DNA of 64,000 nucleotides from Microbacterium rhizomatis. GTDB lineage: Bacteria; Actinomycetota; Actinomycetes; Actinomycetales; Microbacteriaceae. Both the position numbers and the translations under genes were made by a program. Position 1 is the first letter of the stretch. The number at the start of each line of letters is the position of its first letter. The notes beneath the pieces are model-generated. The model searched no databases. It was not told the origin of the DNA and was given only the letters and a program-made list of their open reading frames with translations. Of this stretch, positions 1 to 8,930 are shown one piece after another. The stretch is taken from NCBI RefSeq assembly GCF_008710745.1, contig NZ_VYSA01000001.1:1054001-1118000 (forward strand), given 5' to 3'.

Positions 1-554
1 GACCGCACCATCGACGGCGCGAGCGCGATCGTGGCCACGATGCCGATCAGCCCCGCATAGATGAGCAGGAACGCCCAGAACGTGCCCAGACCGGGGATGT
101 CGACAGCTCCGCTATCGCGTTCGCTCGCGATCCGAAAGGCGATCATCAGTACGGCACTGGCCGCGGACGCGCTCACCAAAGCAAGGAGGTGCGCGAGCCT
201 CCAACCGCCGCTCCGGCCCGCCACGAGACTCGACACGCCCAGTGCCAGCAGTGACGGGCCGACCACGATCCACAAGCATGCCCCGACCACCGGGCTGCCG
301 AAAGTTGCAAGGAACATTCCAGTGATGAACGCGACTATCGCCAAGCTAGATGTCGCGATCGGCAGGACGAAACGCGTTCGCTCGAAAGCTCCCGCGGCGC
401 GGAGTGCCGCCCGGTCTCGTTTGCTGAGGCGGCTGGCGCCGTCGGCGTCAGCGCTCTGCAGATACATCCCTTTGAGGGTGAGTTCGTGCAGATCTCGCCA
501 GCGTCGCGGGTACCACCGCATCATCTGCTCCAGCTCCCGCTCGATCGCCCTCAT
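1..554 (-). CDS. PadR-partner membrane protein, C-terminal end cut by window
   Basis: About 184 residues are readable before the frame runs off the window edge. The ATG overlaps the PadR stop (ATGA), so the two genes are probably translationally coupled. Residues 1-60 are charged and carry a WYPRRWRDLHE-type segment often seen in membrane proteins paired with PadR regulators. Four hydrophobic helices follow at about 62-84, 88-111, 119-141 and 157-178. Seen: topology and coupling. Inferred: a membrane protein controlled by the adjacent PadR. Substrate and function are unknown. Confidence 0.75.
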   Translation of the reverse strand, partial: MRAIERELEQMMRWYPRRWRDLHELTLKGMYLQSADADGASRLSKRDRAALRAAGAFERTRFVLPIATSSLAIVAFITGMFLATFGSPVVGACLWIVVGPSLLALGVSSLVAGRSGGWRLAHLLALVSASAASAVLMIAFRIASERDSGAVDIPGLGTFWAFLLIYAGLIGIVATIALAPSMVR

Positions 555-877
555 GCTGTCGTCGCCTTTCCGGCCATGCCGAACAGTCGATCCTGCGCAA
601 GCCGGATCCGCGCAGCCAGTTCGGAAGCCCTGGTTGCGAGTACCTCTCTCCCTGATCCGGACAAGACGTAATACCGCCGAGTGCGCCCTCGGATCTCCTC
701 TTCACCATCTGATCGGATCCAGCCTCTTGTGATCATCACCTCGAAGCACGCGTACGCCGTGGCGACAGCCACCCTCCTGCCGAGTTGAGACTCGGCCTCT
801 TTCAGCAGGGAGTATCCGTGTCGCGGACCGGCCGCAAGCCCGGTCAACATGGCGAACTGGAGATCTGTGACGGGCAC
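551..877 (-). CDS. PadR-family transcriptional regulator
   Basis: 108 aa winged-helix repressor of the PadR type. The N-terminal HTH has the family signature HGYSLLKEAE, and the wing contains RRYYVLSGSGREVL. The start is GTG at 877: a TAACGT hexamer ends six bases upstream and there is no Shine-Dalgarno, which fits a leaderless transcript. It overlaps the downstream membrane-protein gene by four bases. PadR proteins usually repress their own operon and a neighbouring transporter or membrane gene; the ligand here is unknown. Confidence 0.85.
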   Translation of the reverse strand: MPVTDLQFAMLTGLAAGPRHGYSLLKEAESQLGRRVAVATAYACFEVMITRGWIRSDGEEEIRGRTRRYYVLSGSGREVLATRASELAARIRLAQDRLFGMAGKATTA

Positions 878-1032
878 GCGAAAACGTTAGCACCCTTATA
901 TTCCACCCGGCAAGAATATGGCGAGAACTGATATCCCCATATACCGTCGACTGCGAAACTGCTCCGGCTATGCACTACGGCGAACTCAATCCGGCGAGAT
1001 GGAGATGCCGACGATCCCCACGAGAGACAACC

Positions 1033-1983
1033 ATGATTCGACTTAACCCTTACCTGAGCGCCGCTGCGATCAGCTTGTTCATCGTCAGCACATTCGATGG
1101 TGTCCCCCGCACAGCGGTGGACGGCCCATCCAACAAGCTGAAGGCGCTCACGGCTACTTCCGCGTCAGCCAGCACTCCTCACCTCCTTGACGGAGCGGTC
1201 AGTGCGGATCAGACCGGCGTCTCCCTCCCCAACAGCTCAGCAGACCCGGTTGTAGTCGGGCACGGGCGGGGTCAGATCACCGTCAGGTTGCCTGGCGGTG
1301 CCGCCGCGGCCGAGGCCATCGGCGACGGGCTCGTGGGGTACGACGGAGGTGACGGCACAACTTCGGTGCCTATCGCAAAGGAGGACGGCTCCGTGCAGTT
1401 CACCACCATCATCGAATCCCCAGACAGCCCCACCTCGTTCCGATATGACCTGGACCTTCCTGTCGGAGCGAAACTCGAACAAGTCGAAGACGGCGGGGTT
1501 GCTGTCGTCGGGGGCGACGGCACCGTGCTTTACGGCATCCTTGCACCGTGGGCAGTGGATGCCACTGGAGCAGCCGTCGACACCAAGTACGTCCTGGAGG
1601 GCACCGCTCTCGTGCAGGTGGTCGACCACAGCGCCGCCAGCAAATATCCGGTCGTCGCTGACCCCTGGCTCGGTGGCACCTGGGTGCAGGAATGGGCTTG
1701 GTACAGCGGCATCGTTCGCATCGCTTTGACTCCGACGACCTTCGCGCAGTGGGCATGCCCCGGCAACGTCGTGTGCGCGGCAGCCTGGCAGGGCGCCGTC
1801 CAGTCGGAGCTTGCCGGCGTGCAGATCAACGCCGCGAACAAGGACAAGGTGAACAGGGCGACCACGGGCAACCAAATCGGGTGCCACATGGTCGTTGGGC
1901 CTCTGAAGAGCCCGTGGAATCTTGAGACGGACAAACCCGACTACGGGCTCGCCGGCTTCATCGCCGCCGCCTGCAACCCATAA
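1033..1983 (+). CDS. Secreted protein, DUF2599-like C-terminus
   Basis: 316 aa from ATG 1033; an in-frame ATG at 970 would put an extra 21 residues ahead of the signal-like segment and is less likely. Residues about 7-20 are hydrophobic, like a short signal peptide. The middle is a Gly/Val-rich beta-type region. Residues 205-212 read YPVVADPW, followed by a Trp-rich domain with four cysteines (242, 248, 284, 314) that could form disulfides. The C-terminal pattern of an aromatic-rich TPTT segment, a late GCHM and a terminal ACNP recalls DUF2599 proteins of secreted actinobacterial origin. Function is unknown. It stands alone, convergent with the next gene. Confidence 0.6.
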   Translation: MIRLNPYLSAAAISLFIVSTFDGVPRTAVDGPSNKLKALTATSASASTPHLLDGAVSADQTGVSLPNSSADPVVVGHGRGQITVRLPGGAAAAEAIGDGLVGYDGGDGTTSVPIAKEDGSVQFTTIIESPDSPTSFRYDLDLPVGAKLEQVEDGGVAVVGGDGTVLYGILAPWAVDATGAAVDTKYVLEGTALVQVVDHSAASKYPVVADPWLGGTWVQEWAWYSGIVRIALTPTTFAQWACPGNVVCAAAWQGAVQSELAGVQINAANKDKVNRATTGNQIGCHMVVGPLKSPWNLETDKPDYGLAGFIAAACNP

Positions 1984-2085
1984 CGGCAGGTCCTGGACTA
2001 CATCGTCTGATGCGGCGGTCGCCGACCTTCGTTCCGGCCTCCGAGAGTCGGGAGCACGGATCGATGCGCCCCGGCCGAGCCGTCG

Positions 2086-3213
2086 TCAGCGACCCGGACC
2101 GACCGGGGTCGACAACACACGGGAGAACCGATCCATGACCCATTCCAGGGGTCCGCGACCGACGAGCAAGGCCCAGGCGGTGCAGCCGACGATCGTGCAG
2201 ATCGCGAAAGGAGCGAACGGCTCCAGCGCCCGGAATCCCCAGAGGTTCCCGGTATCGCCGAGCACCGCAGCCGCGACGATCGCCCACGCGACGATCTGCG
2301 CGGTGTATGCGGTGAGCGGCATGGCTCCGACCGCGCGCAGCGGCACCGCCGGATAACGCAGGACCGTACGGCACAGCAGCAGGCACGCGCCGACGACGGC
2401 GATCGCGAATCCACCGGAACCGATCACCTCCAGCAGGCCGGTGGAGTGCGCGCGAGCGGTCCAGAGCTGGTTCCAATACGAGAGATTCTCGGATGCCGCG
2501 TCCGTGCCGCTCACGGCGTCCAGTCCGTAGCCGATTGCGGCCAGCGCGGCGCCGGCCACGAGCATCCACACCTGCACCGCCCCCCGCCGGATGCCGAGCC
2601 GGGCAAAGCCCATACCCGCAGCGATGAACGCGATCCAGGTCACGAACGGGTAGTGCCAGCCGAGTGCGGCGGCGACCTCTTCGCCGGCGGCGGTGGCCCA
2701 GAACGGCAGCTCGTCGAGCCAGACCTGCACGAAGGGCATGACGAGCGCCAGTGCCGCAGCCAACGACAGCAGCACGCGAGCGCTGAGCGGCACGAGGAGG
2801 ATCGACAGCACGAACAGGAAGGCATAGGCCTGCAGGATGACGTAAACCGGCACCCCGGTGACGACCAGGAGCACGCCGAGCAGCCACAGGAATATCGCCC
2901 GAGCGACCAACCGGATGCGCACGACGCGCAGCTGGGCGCCACGAGCGGGCCGGGCGCCGCCCGAGAGCAGCCCGATCGAGACACCCGCGATCGTCGCGAA
3001 GAGGATCGACGATCGTCCGTCCGCCACGCCGATCCAGGTCGCGGGGTCGGCGAGGTCGACCTCCGGGAGCGCGAGGAGGTGCGCGGCGAACATGCCGAGC
3101 ACCGCGAGGCCGCGTGCGAGGTCGATGCCGGCGATACGCTCAGGGCCGTCGAGACGGGCCCAGCGTGTCGCCAGCCAGCCGGCTTCCGGTATCGACGGCG
3201 CGCGCTCGCTCAA
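2086..3213 (-). CDS. YeiB/DUF418-type multi-pass membrane protein
   Basis: 375 aa with about ten hydrophobic helices. The N-terminus has the signature R-GIDLARGLAVLGMFAAH near residues 25-45, typical of DUF1624/HGSNAT-like acyltransferase-fold proteins. The C-terminus has the NLWGF and GRGPLEWVMDRF patterns of DUF418 (YeiB family). The only plausible start is TTG at 3213, because an in-frame TAG lies just upstream and no ATG or GTG precedes the first helix. The substrate is not established for the family. It lies 82 bp downstream of argF on the same strand but looks unrelated to arginine synthesis. Confidence 0.75.
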   Translation of the reverse strand: MSERAPSIPEAGWLATRWARLDGPERIAGIDLARGLAVLGMFAAHLLALPEVDLADPATWIGVADGRSSILFATIAGVSIGLLSGGARPARGAQLRVVRIRLVARAIFLWLLGVLLVVTGVPVYVILQAYAFLFVLSILLVPLSARVLLSLAAALALVMPFVQVWLDELPFWATAAGEEVAAALGWHYPFVTWIAFIAAGMGFARLGIRRGAVQVWMLVAGAALAAIGYGLDAVSGTDAASENLSYWNQLWTARAHSTGLLEVIGSGGFAIAVVGACLLLCRTVLRYPAVPLRAVGAMPLTAYTAQIVAWAIVAAAVLGDTGNLWGFRALEPFAPFAICTIVGCTAWALLVGRGPLEWVMDRFSRVLSTPVGPGR

Positions 3214-3295
3214 CGGCCAGGCCCATCCAGCCGTTTCGACGCGCTACGCGCTTCCCCAGGCCAGAAGCTCCCGGAGTCTTGACGAGGATCCTCGG

Positions 3296-4219
3296 TCAGC
3301 CCTGCCGCAGCAGCCATACGAGCAGCGCCTTCTGGGCGTGGAGCCGGTTCTCCGCCTCGTCCCACACGACACTCTGCGGTCCGTCGATGATCTCGGCGTC
3401 GACCTCGTAACCGCGGTCGGCAGGAAGACAGTGGATGAAGATCGCGTCCGGCTGCGCGAGCGACATGAGCTCTCGCGTGACCTTGTACTCGCCCAGATCG
3501 CGAAGGCGTGAGAGCTTCTCTTCCTCCTTGCCCATCGACACCCACGTGTCGGTGACGATCACGTCGGCGCCGGCCGCGGCCTCCAGCGGGTCGGTGTACA
3601 GCGTGACCGACCCGCCTGTCTCCGCCGCTCTGCGGTCGGCGTCGGCGATCACGTCCTCGCGTGGCGCGTACGACTCGGGGGACGCGACGCGAACGTGCAT
3701 TCCCGCCGTCACACCGGCCAGGACGTACGAGTGCGCCATGTTCGAGCGGCCGTCGCCGAAGAATGACAGCGTGAGGCCTTCGAGATCACCCTTGTGCTCG
3801 CGAATCGTGAGGAGATCGGCCAGCAGCTGGCAGGGGTGGAAGTCGTCGCTCAGCGCGTTGACCACCGGAACCGTCGTACCTTCCGCCATCTCTTCCAGGC
3901 CCGCCTGCGCGTAGGTGCGCCAGACGATCGCGGCGACCTGGCGCTCGAGCACTCGGGCCGTGTCGGCCGGGGTCTCCTTGCCGCCGAGCTGGCTGTTGGC
4001 CGTCGAGATGATCAGGGGTGACCCGCCGAGGTCGGCGATACCGACCGCGAACGAGACGCGCGTGCGCGTGGAGGATTTGTCGAAGATGACCGCGACGGTC
4101 TGGGGCCCTGCCAGGCTCTTGTCGGCCCAGCGGTCCTTCTTCAGCTCGATCGCGAGGTCGATGATCTCGCGCTGCTCGGCAGCGGTCAGGTCATCGTCGC
4201 GCAGCAGGTGGCGGGTCAT
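3296..4219 (-). CDS. argF: Ornithine carbamoyltransferase
   Basis: 307 aa. It condenses ornithine with carbamoyl phosphate to give citrulline in the cytoplasm. The carbamoyl-phosphate loop SSTRTR is at 49-54, HPCQ at 128-131 and the ornithine-loop HCLP at 263-266, all intact. Its ATG overlaps the argD stop (ATGA), so it is the last gene of the argCJBDF operon. In many actinobacteria argR, argG and argH follow argF; here the next gene is a YeiB-type membrane protein, so those genes must lie elsewhere. Confidence 0.96.
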   Translation of the reverse strand: MTRHLLRDDDLTAAEQREIIDLAIELKKDRWADKSLAGPQTVAVIFDKSSTRTRVSFAVGIADLGGSPLIISTANSQLGGKETPADTARVLERQVAAIVWRTYAQAGLEEMAEGTTVPVVNALSDDFHPCQLLADLLTIREHKGDLEGLTLSFFGDGRSNMAHSYVLAGVTAGMHVRVASPESYAPREDVIADADRRAAETGGSVTLYTDPLEAAAGADVIVTDTWVSMGKEEEKLSRLRDLGEYKVTRELMSLAQPDAIFIHCLPADRGYEVDAEIIDGPQSVVWDEAENRLHAQKALLVWLLRQG

Positions 4220-5529
4220 GCGGGAATCTCCTCTTCGGATCCGGATGCCTCGAGCATCAGCGCGTCCTCGACGGTCTTGAGCGCGGCGGCGAAGAGGCCC
4301 GCGAACTCGTCGACCTCGACGTCCCCGATCGTGAGGGCGGGAGCGAGCCTGATCGTCTCGTCGTTGGCAGCGTTGACGATGAGGCCATGCTCCTGCGCGG
4401 CAGCGACGACGGCAGCGGCGATGGGATGCCGCAGCCCGATGCCGATGAGCAGCCCCTGGCCCCGGCATCCCTCCACCAGCGGCGACTCGATCGCGTCGAC
4501 GGCAGCCCGGATCTGAGCCCCCCGCTCCGTCGCGTTGCGGAGGAGCCCCGCCTCTTCGATCTCGGCGAGCACCGCTCCCGCGACAGCCGTGCCGAGCGCG
4601 TTCCCCCCGAAGGTCGAGCCGTGAGTACCGGGATAGAACAGGTCGCTCGCCGCGCCGTAGGTGATGAGCGCGCCGATCGGGAAACCGCCTCCGATGCCCT
4701 TGGCGACGGTGATCGCATCCGGCGTGATGCCCGTGTGCTGGAAAGCGAACCACTCGCCCGTGCGGCCCGCACCGGTCTGGATCTCATCCAGGATCAGCAG
4801 GGCTCCGTGACGCGCGGTCAACGCGCGTGCGGCCTCGAGGTAGCCCTCGGGAAGCTCGATCACACCCGCCTCGCCCTTGATCGGCTCGACGAAGAGCGCC
4901 GCGACCCGCTCGTCCAGCGCCGCGTCGAGTGCGTCGATCGTCGAGTCGATGAACTCGACACCGGGCACCATCGGGAGGAACGGCTCTTGCATCGCCGGCT
5001 TGCCGGTGAGCGCCAGCGTTCCCATGGTGCGACCGTGGAAGGCGCTCTTCAACGCGAGGATGCGCGGGCGGCCCTGGCCCCCGTTCTTCGCCGCGCCGTG
5101 CAGACGGGCGAGTTTGAACGCGGCCTCGTTTGCCTCAGCACCGGAGTTTCCGAAGTACACCCGGCCGGCGTCGCCCGTGCCCGCGATGCGCTTCAGCCGC
5201 GCGGCGAGCTCGAGCTGAGGCGGCGTTGCGAAGTAGTTGGAGACGTGCGCGAGGGTGGCCGCCTGACGCGCGATCGCCTCGACGAAGACCGGATGCGCGT
5301 GCCCCAGCGAGTTGACGGCGATGCCGGCCAGGAAGTCGAGGTAGCGCCGACCCTCGGCATCCCAGACATACGCGCCCTCGCCGCGGACGAGCAGAGCGAG
5401 GCGGTCTCCGAGGTTGCGCACCAGATCGCGGCCCACGTCCTCTTGCCACGTCGTCCCCCTCGGGCCCGCCACCGGGGCGTTCTGCGCTGCGCCGTTCCCC
5501 GTGCCGCCGTTCCCCGTGCCACCGTTCAC
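4216..5529 (-). CDS. argD: Acetylornithine aminotransferase
   Basis: 437 aa class-III PLP aminotransferase that makes N-acetylornithine from N-acetylglutamate semialdehyde. The PLP lysine is K277 in [12 protein letters not shown], and the upstream [18 protein letters not shown] segment is intact. The start is GTG, overlapping the argB stop. The N-terminus is an odd Asn/Gly/Thr stretch (NGGTGNGGTGNG) encoded by a 15-bp tandem repeat that also spans the argB stop. About 25 residues therefore precede the conserved fold and may vary between strains. Confidence 0.95.
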   Translation of the reverse strand: MNGGTGNGGTGNGAAQNAPVAGPRGTTWQEDVGRDLVRNLGDRLALLVRGEGAYVWDAEGRRYLDFLAGIAVNSLGHAHPVFVEAIARQAATLAHVSNYFATPPQLELAARLKRIAGTGDAGRVYFGNSGAEANEAAFKLARLHGAAKNGGQGRPRILALKSAFHGRTMGTLALTGKPAMQEPFLPMVPGVEFIDSTIDALDAALDERVAALFVEPIKGEAGVIELPEGYLEAARALTARHGALLILDEIQTGAGRTGEWFAFQHTGITPDAITVAKGIGGGFPIGALITYGAASDLFYPGTHGSTFGGNALGTAVAGAVLAEIEEAGLLRNATERGAQIRAAVDAIESPLVEGCRGQGLLIGIGLRHPIAAAVVAAAQEHGLIVNAANDETIRLAPALTIGDVEVDEFAGLFAAALKTVEDALMLEASGSEEEIPA

Positions 5530-5538
5530 TGTGCCACC
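5494..5538. repeat. Three 15-bp tandem repeats across the argB/argD junction
   Basis: Units at 5494-5508, 5509-5523 and 5524-5538. The first two differ at one base; the third differs by a few. The array contains the argB stop codon and the GTG start of argD and encodes the Gly/Asn-rich start of ArgD. Each unit is five codons long, so changes in copy number would keep both frames. Confidence 0.85.
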
Positions 5539-6425
5539 ACCTCTGTTCCGATTCCCTTGCTCGTGAAGATCTCGACGAGCACCGAGTGCGGCACCCGCCC
5601 ATCGATGATCGCCGCCGTCTCGACACCGCTCTCGACCGCGTCCAGGCAGGCCTGCATCTTCGGGATCATCCCGGACTCCAGGCGCGGCATGATCGTGCGC
5701 AGCTCTGCCGAGGTCAGATGCGAGACGAGCGAGTCGCGATTGGGCCAGTCGGCGTAGAGCCCGGGCACATCGGTCAGCACGACGAGCTTCGTCGCCTTGA
5801 GCGCGACCGCGAGTGCCGCAGCCGCGGCGTCGGCATTGACGTTGAGCGAGTGACCGGGATGATCGAGGTCGGGCGCGATGCTCGAGACCACGGGGATGCG
5901 CCCTGCAGCGAGGTGGTCGAGCACGGGCCGCGGATCCACCGTGACGACGTCGCCGACACGTCCGAGATCGTGCTCGACGCCGTCGACGGTCACACCCCGG
6001 CGGCGGCCGCCGAACAGCCCCGCGTCCTCACCCGACAGCCCGGTCGCGAGGGGTCCGTGAGCGTTGATCCGTGCGACCAGCTGAGGATTGATCTGGCCGG
6101 TCAGCACCATTCGGACGACCGAGATCGCCTCGGTGCTCGTCACTCGGTACCCGCCTTTGAACTCGCTCGGGATCGCGAGGCGGTCGAGCATCGATGAGAT
6201 CTGCGGGCCGCCGCCGTGCACGACGACCGGCTTGACCCCGACGTACCGGAGATAGGCGATGTCGGCGGCGAACGCATCCTGGAGCTCGTCGCTGACCATG
6301 GCGTTGCCGCCGTACTTGATGACGACGATCTGGTCGCGGAACCGCTTCAGCCACGGCAGCGACTCGATCATCGTGACCGCACGGGCGCTGGCCGCGGCGG
6401 GATCGGTGTCTTGGATGTCGGTCAT
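5526..6425 (-). CDS. argB: Acetylglutamate kinase
   Basis: 299 aa amino-acid-kinase fold enzyme that phosphorylates N-acetylglutamate, usually the arginine-inhibited step. The N-terminal VIKYGGNAM is at about 35-43 and the substrate loop [10 protein letters not shown] at about 69-78. The C-terminal region includes VLTDVPGLY and the segment [12 protein letters not shown] typical of ArgB. Both ends overlap neighbours by four bases (argJ stop with its ATG; its own stop with the argD GTG), as expected for a coupled operon. Confidence 0.96.
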   Translation of the reverse strand: MTDIQDTDPAAASARAVTMIESLPWLKRFRDQIVVIKYGGNAMVSDELQDAFAADIAYLRYVGVKPVVVHGGGPQISSMLDRLAIPSEFKGGYRVTSTEAISVVRMVLTGQINPQLVARINAHGPLATGLSGEDAGLFGGRRRGVTVDGVEHDLGRVGDVVTVDPRPVLDHLAAGRIPVVSSIAPDLDHPGHSLNVNADAAAAALAVALKATKLVVLTDVPGLYADWPNRDSLVSHLTSAELRTIMPRLESGMIPKMQACLDAVESGVETAAIIDGRVPHSVLVEIFTSKGIGTEVVAQ

Positions 6426-7579
6426 GAGGCGTACGCGCTGTTCTCGTGCACGTAATCATGGGTGAGGTCGTTCGTGAGGACGATCGCCGTCGCCGAGCCC
6501 ACTTTCAGGTCGATCTCGAGCGTCACCGCCCTCGGCGTCAGATCGACCTCTTCCCGCGGGCGATCGGGGCCGCCACGGCTGCACACGCGCACACCGTTCA
6601 TCGACACATCGACGTCGTACGGGTCGAACTGCGCGGTCGTCGTACCGATCGCGGCGAGCACGCGGCCCCAGTTCGGATCGTTGCCGAAGATCGCCGCCTT
6701 GAAGAGGTTGTTGCGGGCGACGCTCCGGCCCACCTCGACCGCCTCGTCTTCCGACGCCGCGTTCCGGACGACGATGCGGATGTCGTGGCTCGCGCCCTCC
6801 GCGTCGGACTGCAGCTGTTCGGCCAGGTCGATGCACACCGTTGCGAGCGCGTCGGCGAAGGATCCCGGCGCCGGGGTGACGCCGGACGCTCCGCTGACCA
6901 TGAGGGTCACCTGATCGTTCGTCGACATGCAGCCGTCCGAGTCGAGTCGGTCGAAGCTCACCCGTGTGGCGTGGCGCAGGGCTTCGTCGGCTTCGGCGGC
7001 GGTCAGGACGGCGTCCGTCGTGATCACGACGAGCATCGTGGCAAGGCCGGGTGCCAGCATCCCGGCTCCTTTCGCCATGCCGCCGATCGTCCATCCGCCT
7101 TCGGTGTGGACGACCCGCTTGGGGCGGGAGTCGGTCGTCATGATCGCGAGGGATGCTGCCTCGCCGCCGTCGGTCGACAGCTCGGCGATCCCCTGCGCCG
7201 TGCCGTCGAGGACCTTGGCCCGGAACACCTCGTCACCTGTCCCGATGAGCCCCGTCGAGCACACCAGGATGTCGCCGGCGCTCACACCGAGGAGCTCGGC
7301 CGCCCTCTCGGCGGTCTGGTGAGTGGTCTGGAAGCCGAACGACCCGGTGAAGCAGTTGGCCCCGCCCGAATTGAGCACGATCGCCTCGACGACGCCGTCC
7401 TGAATCGCCTGCTGCGACCAGAGGATGGGATTGGCCTTCGCGCGATTGCTCGTGAAGACGGCAGCAGCGGTCTTCAGCGGGCCGCGGTTGACCACGACGG
7501 AAACATCGGGCTTGCCGGTCGATTTGAGACCGACGGCGACGCCGGCGGCTTCGAATCCTCGGGGGGCGGTGACGCTCAC
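6422..7579 (-). CDS. argJ: Bifunctional ornithine acetyltransferase / N-acetylglutamate synthase
   Basis: 385 aa Ntn-type enzyme that recycles the acetyl group from acetylornithine to glutamate. The autoproteolysis site ATMLV is present with Thr181 as the future nucleophile, preceded by [10 protein letters not shown]. The start is GTG at 7579, overlapping the argC stop (GTGA). The frame stays open upstream, but that extension is antisense-like shadow of argC and lacks family similarity. The gene supports the cyclic arginine pathway. Confidence 0.95.
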   Translation of the reverse strand: MSVTAPRGFEAAGVAVGLKSTGKPDVSVVVNRGPLKTAAAVFTSNRAKANPILWSQQAIQDGVVEAIVLNSGGANCFTGSFGFQTTHQTAERAAELLGVSAGDILVCSTGLIGTGDEVFRAKVLDGTAQGIAELSTDGGEAASLAIMTTDSRPKRVVHTEGGWTIGGMAKGAGMLAPGLATMLVVITTDAVLTAAEADEALRHATRVSFDRLDSDGCMSTNDQVTLMVSGASGVTPAPGSFADALATVCIDLAEQLQSDAEGASHDIRIVVRNAASEDEAVEVGRSVARNNLFKAAIFGNDPNWGRVLAAIGTTTAQFDPYDVDVSMNGVRVCSRGGPDRPREEVDLTPRAVTLEIDLKVGSATAIVLTNDLTHDYVHENSAYAS

Positions 7580-8703
7580 GGCGCGACTCCGTTCACGGTG
7601 AGTGCGGTGCCCTCGGCGAGGCCCAGGGCGAGGTTCATGGACTGGATGGCAGCGCCGGCGGTGCCTTTGACGAGATTGTCGACGGCGGCGATGACCACGA
7701 CGCGGCCGGCGGCGCGGTCGATCGCGAGACCGATCAGCGCGGTGTTGGCGCCGAGCACGTCGGCTGTGCGCGGGAACTGCCCCTCGGGCAGGAGCTGCAC
7801 GAACGTCTCGTCCGCGTACGCGCTCTCCCACGCCTGCCTGATCTCGGCGTCGGTGGCACCCGACGTAATCGGAGCGGTGCTGGTGGCGAGGATCCCCCGC
7901 GACATCGGCACGAGGACGGGCGTGAACGAGATACGGATGCTCTCGTCGGCGTGGGGAACGTCGGAGGAATCGGTCTTCGTCGGAGGATGGGCGCCGAATC
8001 CTCCGACATTCGACGAATTCTCCGACGCGCGCGCGGCTGCGGCGAGCGCCTGTCGGATCTCGGGGATGTGCCGATGGGTTCCGCCCACGGCATACGGATT
8101 GGCCGTTCCGAGGATTTCCGCGCCGAGCAGATTCGTCTTGAGGCTCTTGCCCGCGCCGCTCGGGCCGACGGCCAGCACCGTCACGATGTCGGACGTGTCG
8201 ATGACGCCCGCCGCGACTCCCGGCGCGAGACTCAGACTCACCGTGGACGCGTTGCACCCAGGAGCGGCGATGCGGGATGCTCCGACCAGCCGCTGACGCT
8301 GCTTGATGCCGTCCACGAGAAGCTCTGGCACGCCGTAGACCCACGGCTGGTGGAAGACGCCTCCGTAGAACCGGTCCCAATCGGCGGCCGACTCGAGGCG
8401 GTGGTCGGCGCCGGCGTCGATCACGAGCGGAGTGTTCGCCAGGGCCTCGGTGTACTGCCCGGACTGCCCATGGGGCAACGCGAGGAAGACGATGTCGTGC
8501 CCGGCGAGGACCTCGGGGGTGGTCTCCTGCAGGGCGAGGTGCGCGAGCGAGCGCAAGTGCGGCTGATGCTGGATGAGGGGCTGCCCCGCGTTCGAATGCG
8601 CGGTGACGGTGCGGATCTCGACGTCGGGATGTGCAGCGAGTATTCGCAGGATCTCGCCGCCCGCATAGCCGGATGCGCCGGAGACGGCGACCGAATATGT
8701 CAT
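7576..8703 (-). CDS. argC: N-acetyl-gamma-glutamyl-phosphate reductase with in-frame repeat insertion
   Basis: 375 aa, about 30 longer than usual for this family. The N-terminal Rossmann motif is [10 protein letters not shown] and the catalytic Cys150 sits in APGCNAS. Residues about 226-249 ([11 protein letters not shown]...) do not belong to the conserved fold; they are encoded by a 69-bp palindromic element also found at 41448-41516. ATG 8703 is preferred to GTG 8712 because a TAAGGT hexamer ends seven bases upstream, suggesting a leaderless mRNA; an AAGGTGG overlapping it could also act as a ribosome binding site. First gene of argCJBDF. Confidence 0.94.
   Translation of the reverse strand: MTYSVAVSGASGYAGGEILRILAAHPDVEIRTVTAHSNAGQPLIQHQPHLRSLAHLALQETTPEVLAGHDIVFLALPHGQSGQYTEALANTPLVIDAGADHRLESAADWDRFYGGVFHQPWVYGVPELLVDGIKQRQRLVGASRIAAPGCNASTVSLSLAPGVAAGVIDTSDIVTVLAVGPSGAGKSLKTNLLGAEILGTANPYAVGGTHRHIPEIRQALAAAARASENSSNVGGFGAHPPTKTDSSDVPHADESIRISFTPVLVPMSRGILATSTAPITSGATDAEIRQAWESAYADETFVQLLPEGQFPRTADVLGANTALIGLAIDRAAGRVVVIAAVDNLVKGTAGAAIQSMNLALGLAEGTALTVNGVAP
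7959..8027 (-). repeat. 69-bp palindromic element, copy A, inside argC
   Basis: Read on the minus strand it starts CGTCGGAGAATT, has an internal GAATGTCGGAGGATT and CCTCCGAC, and ends TCCTCCGACG. It is exactly as long as copy B at 41448-41516. By my hand alignment 52 of 69 positions agree, with differences concentrated in three short segments between conserved arms. Its length is 23 codons, so argC stays in frame. It resembles, in behaviour, palindromic elements that insert in coding regions, but I do not recognise the family. Confidence 0.85.
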
Positions 8704-8930
8704 GGATTCCACCTTAGAGTCTGGGGTCGTGGGCTTCCGACGGCGACGCCGACGACTCCCCGGATCCGAGGTGCGCAGCGTCGCCTAGAGTCGGCGTCCG
8801 TCCAGACGTCGGCGCGCGGGAGAGACGCTCGGAACGAGCGTGGCGGAGAACGGCGCAGCCGAAGGCATGGGGCGACGATAGCCGCCCGGCCGCGGCATCC
8901 GCAAATCAAGGAGCGGCGCCGCGCCGTACA

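Noticed and set aside
3282..3293. Palindrome CGAGGATCCTCG beside the argF stop
   Set aside because: Too short and without a T-run to be called a terminator.
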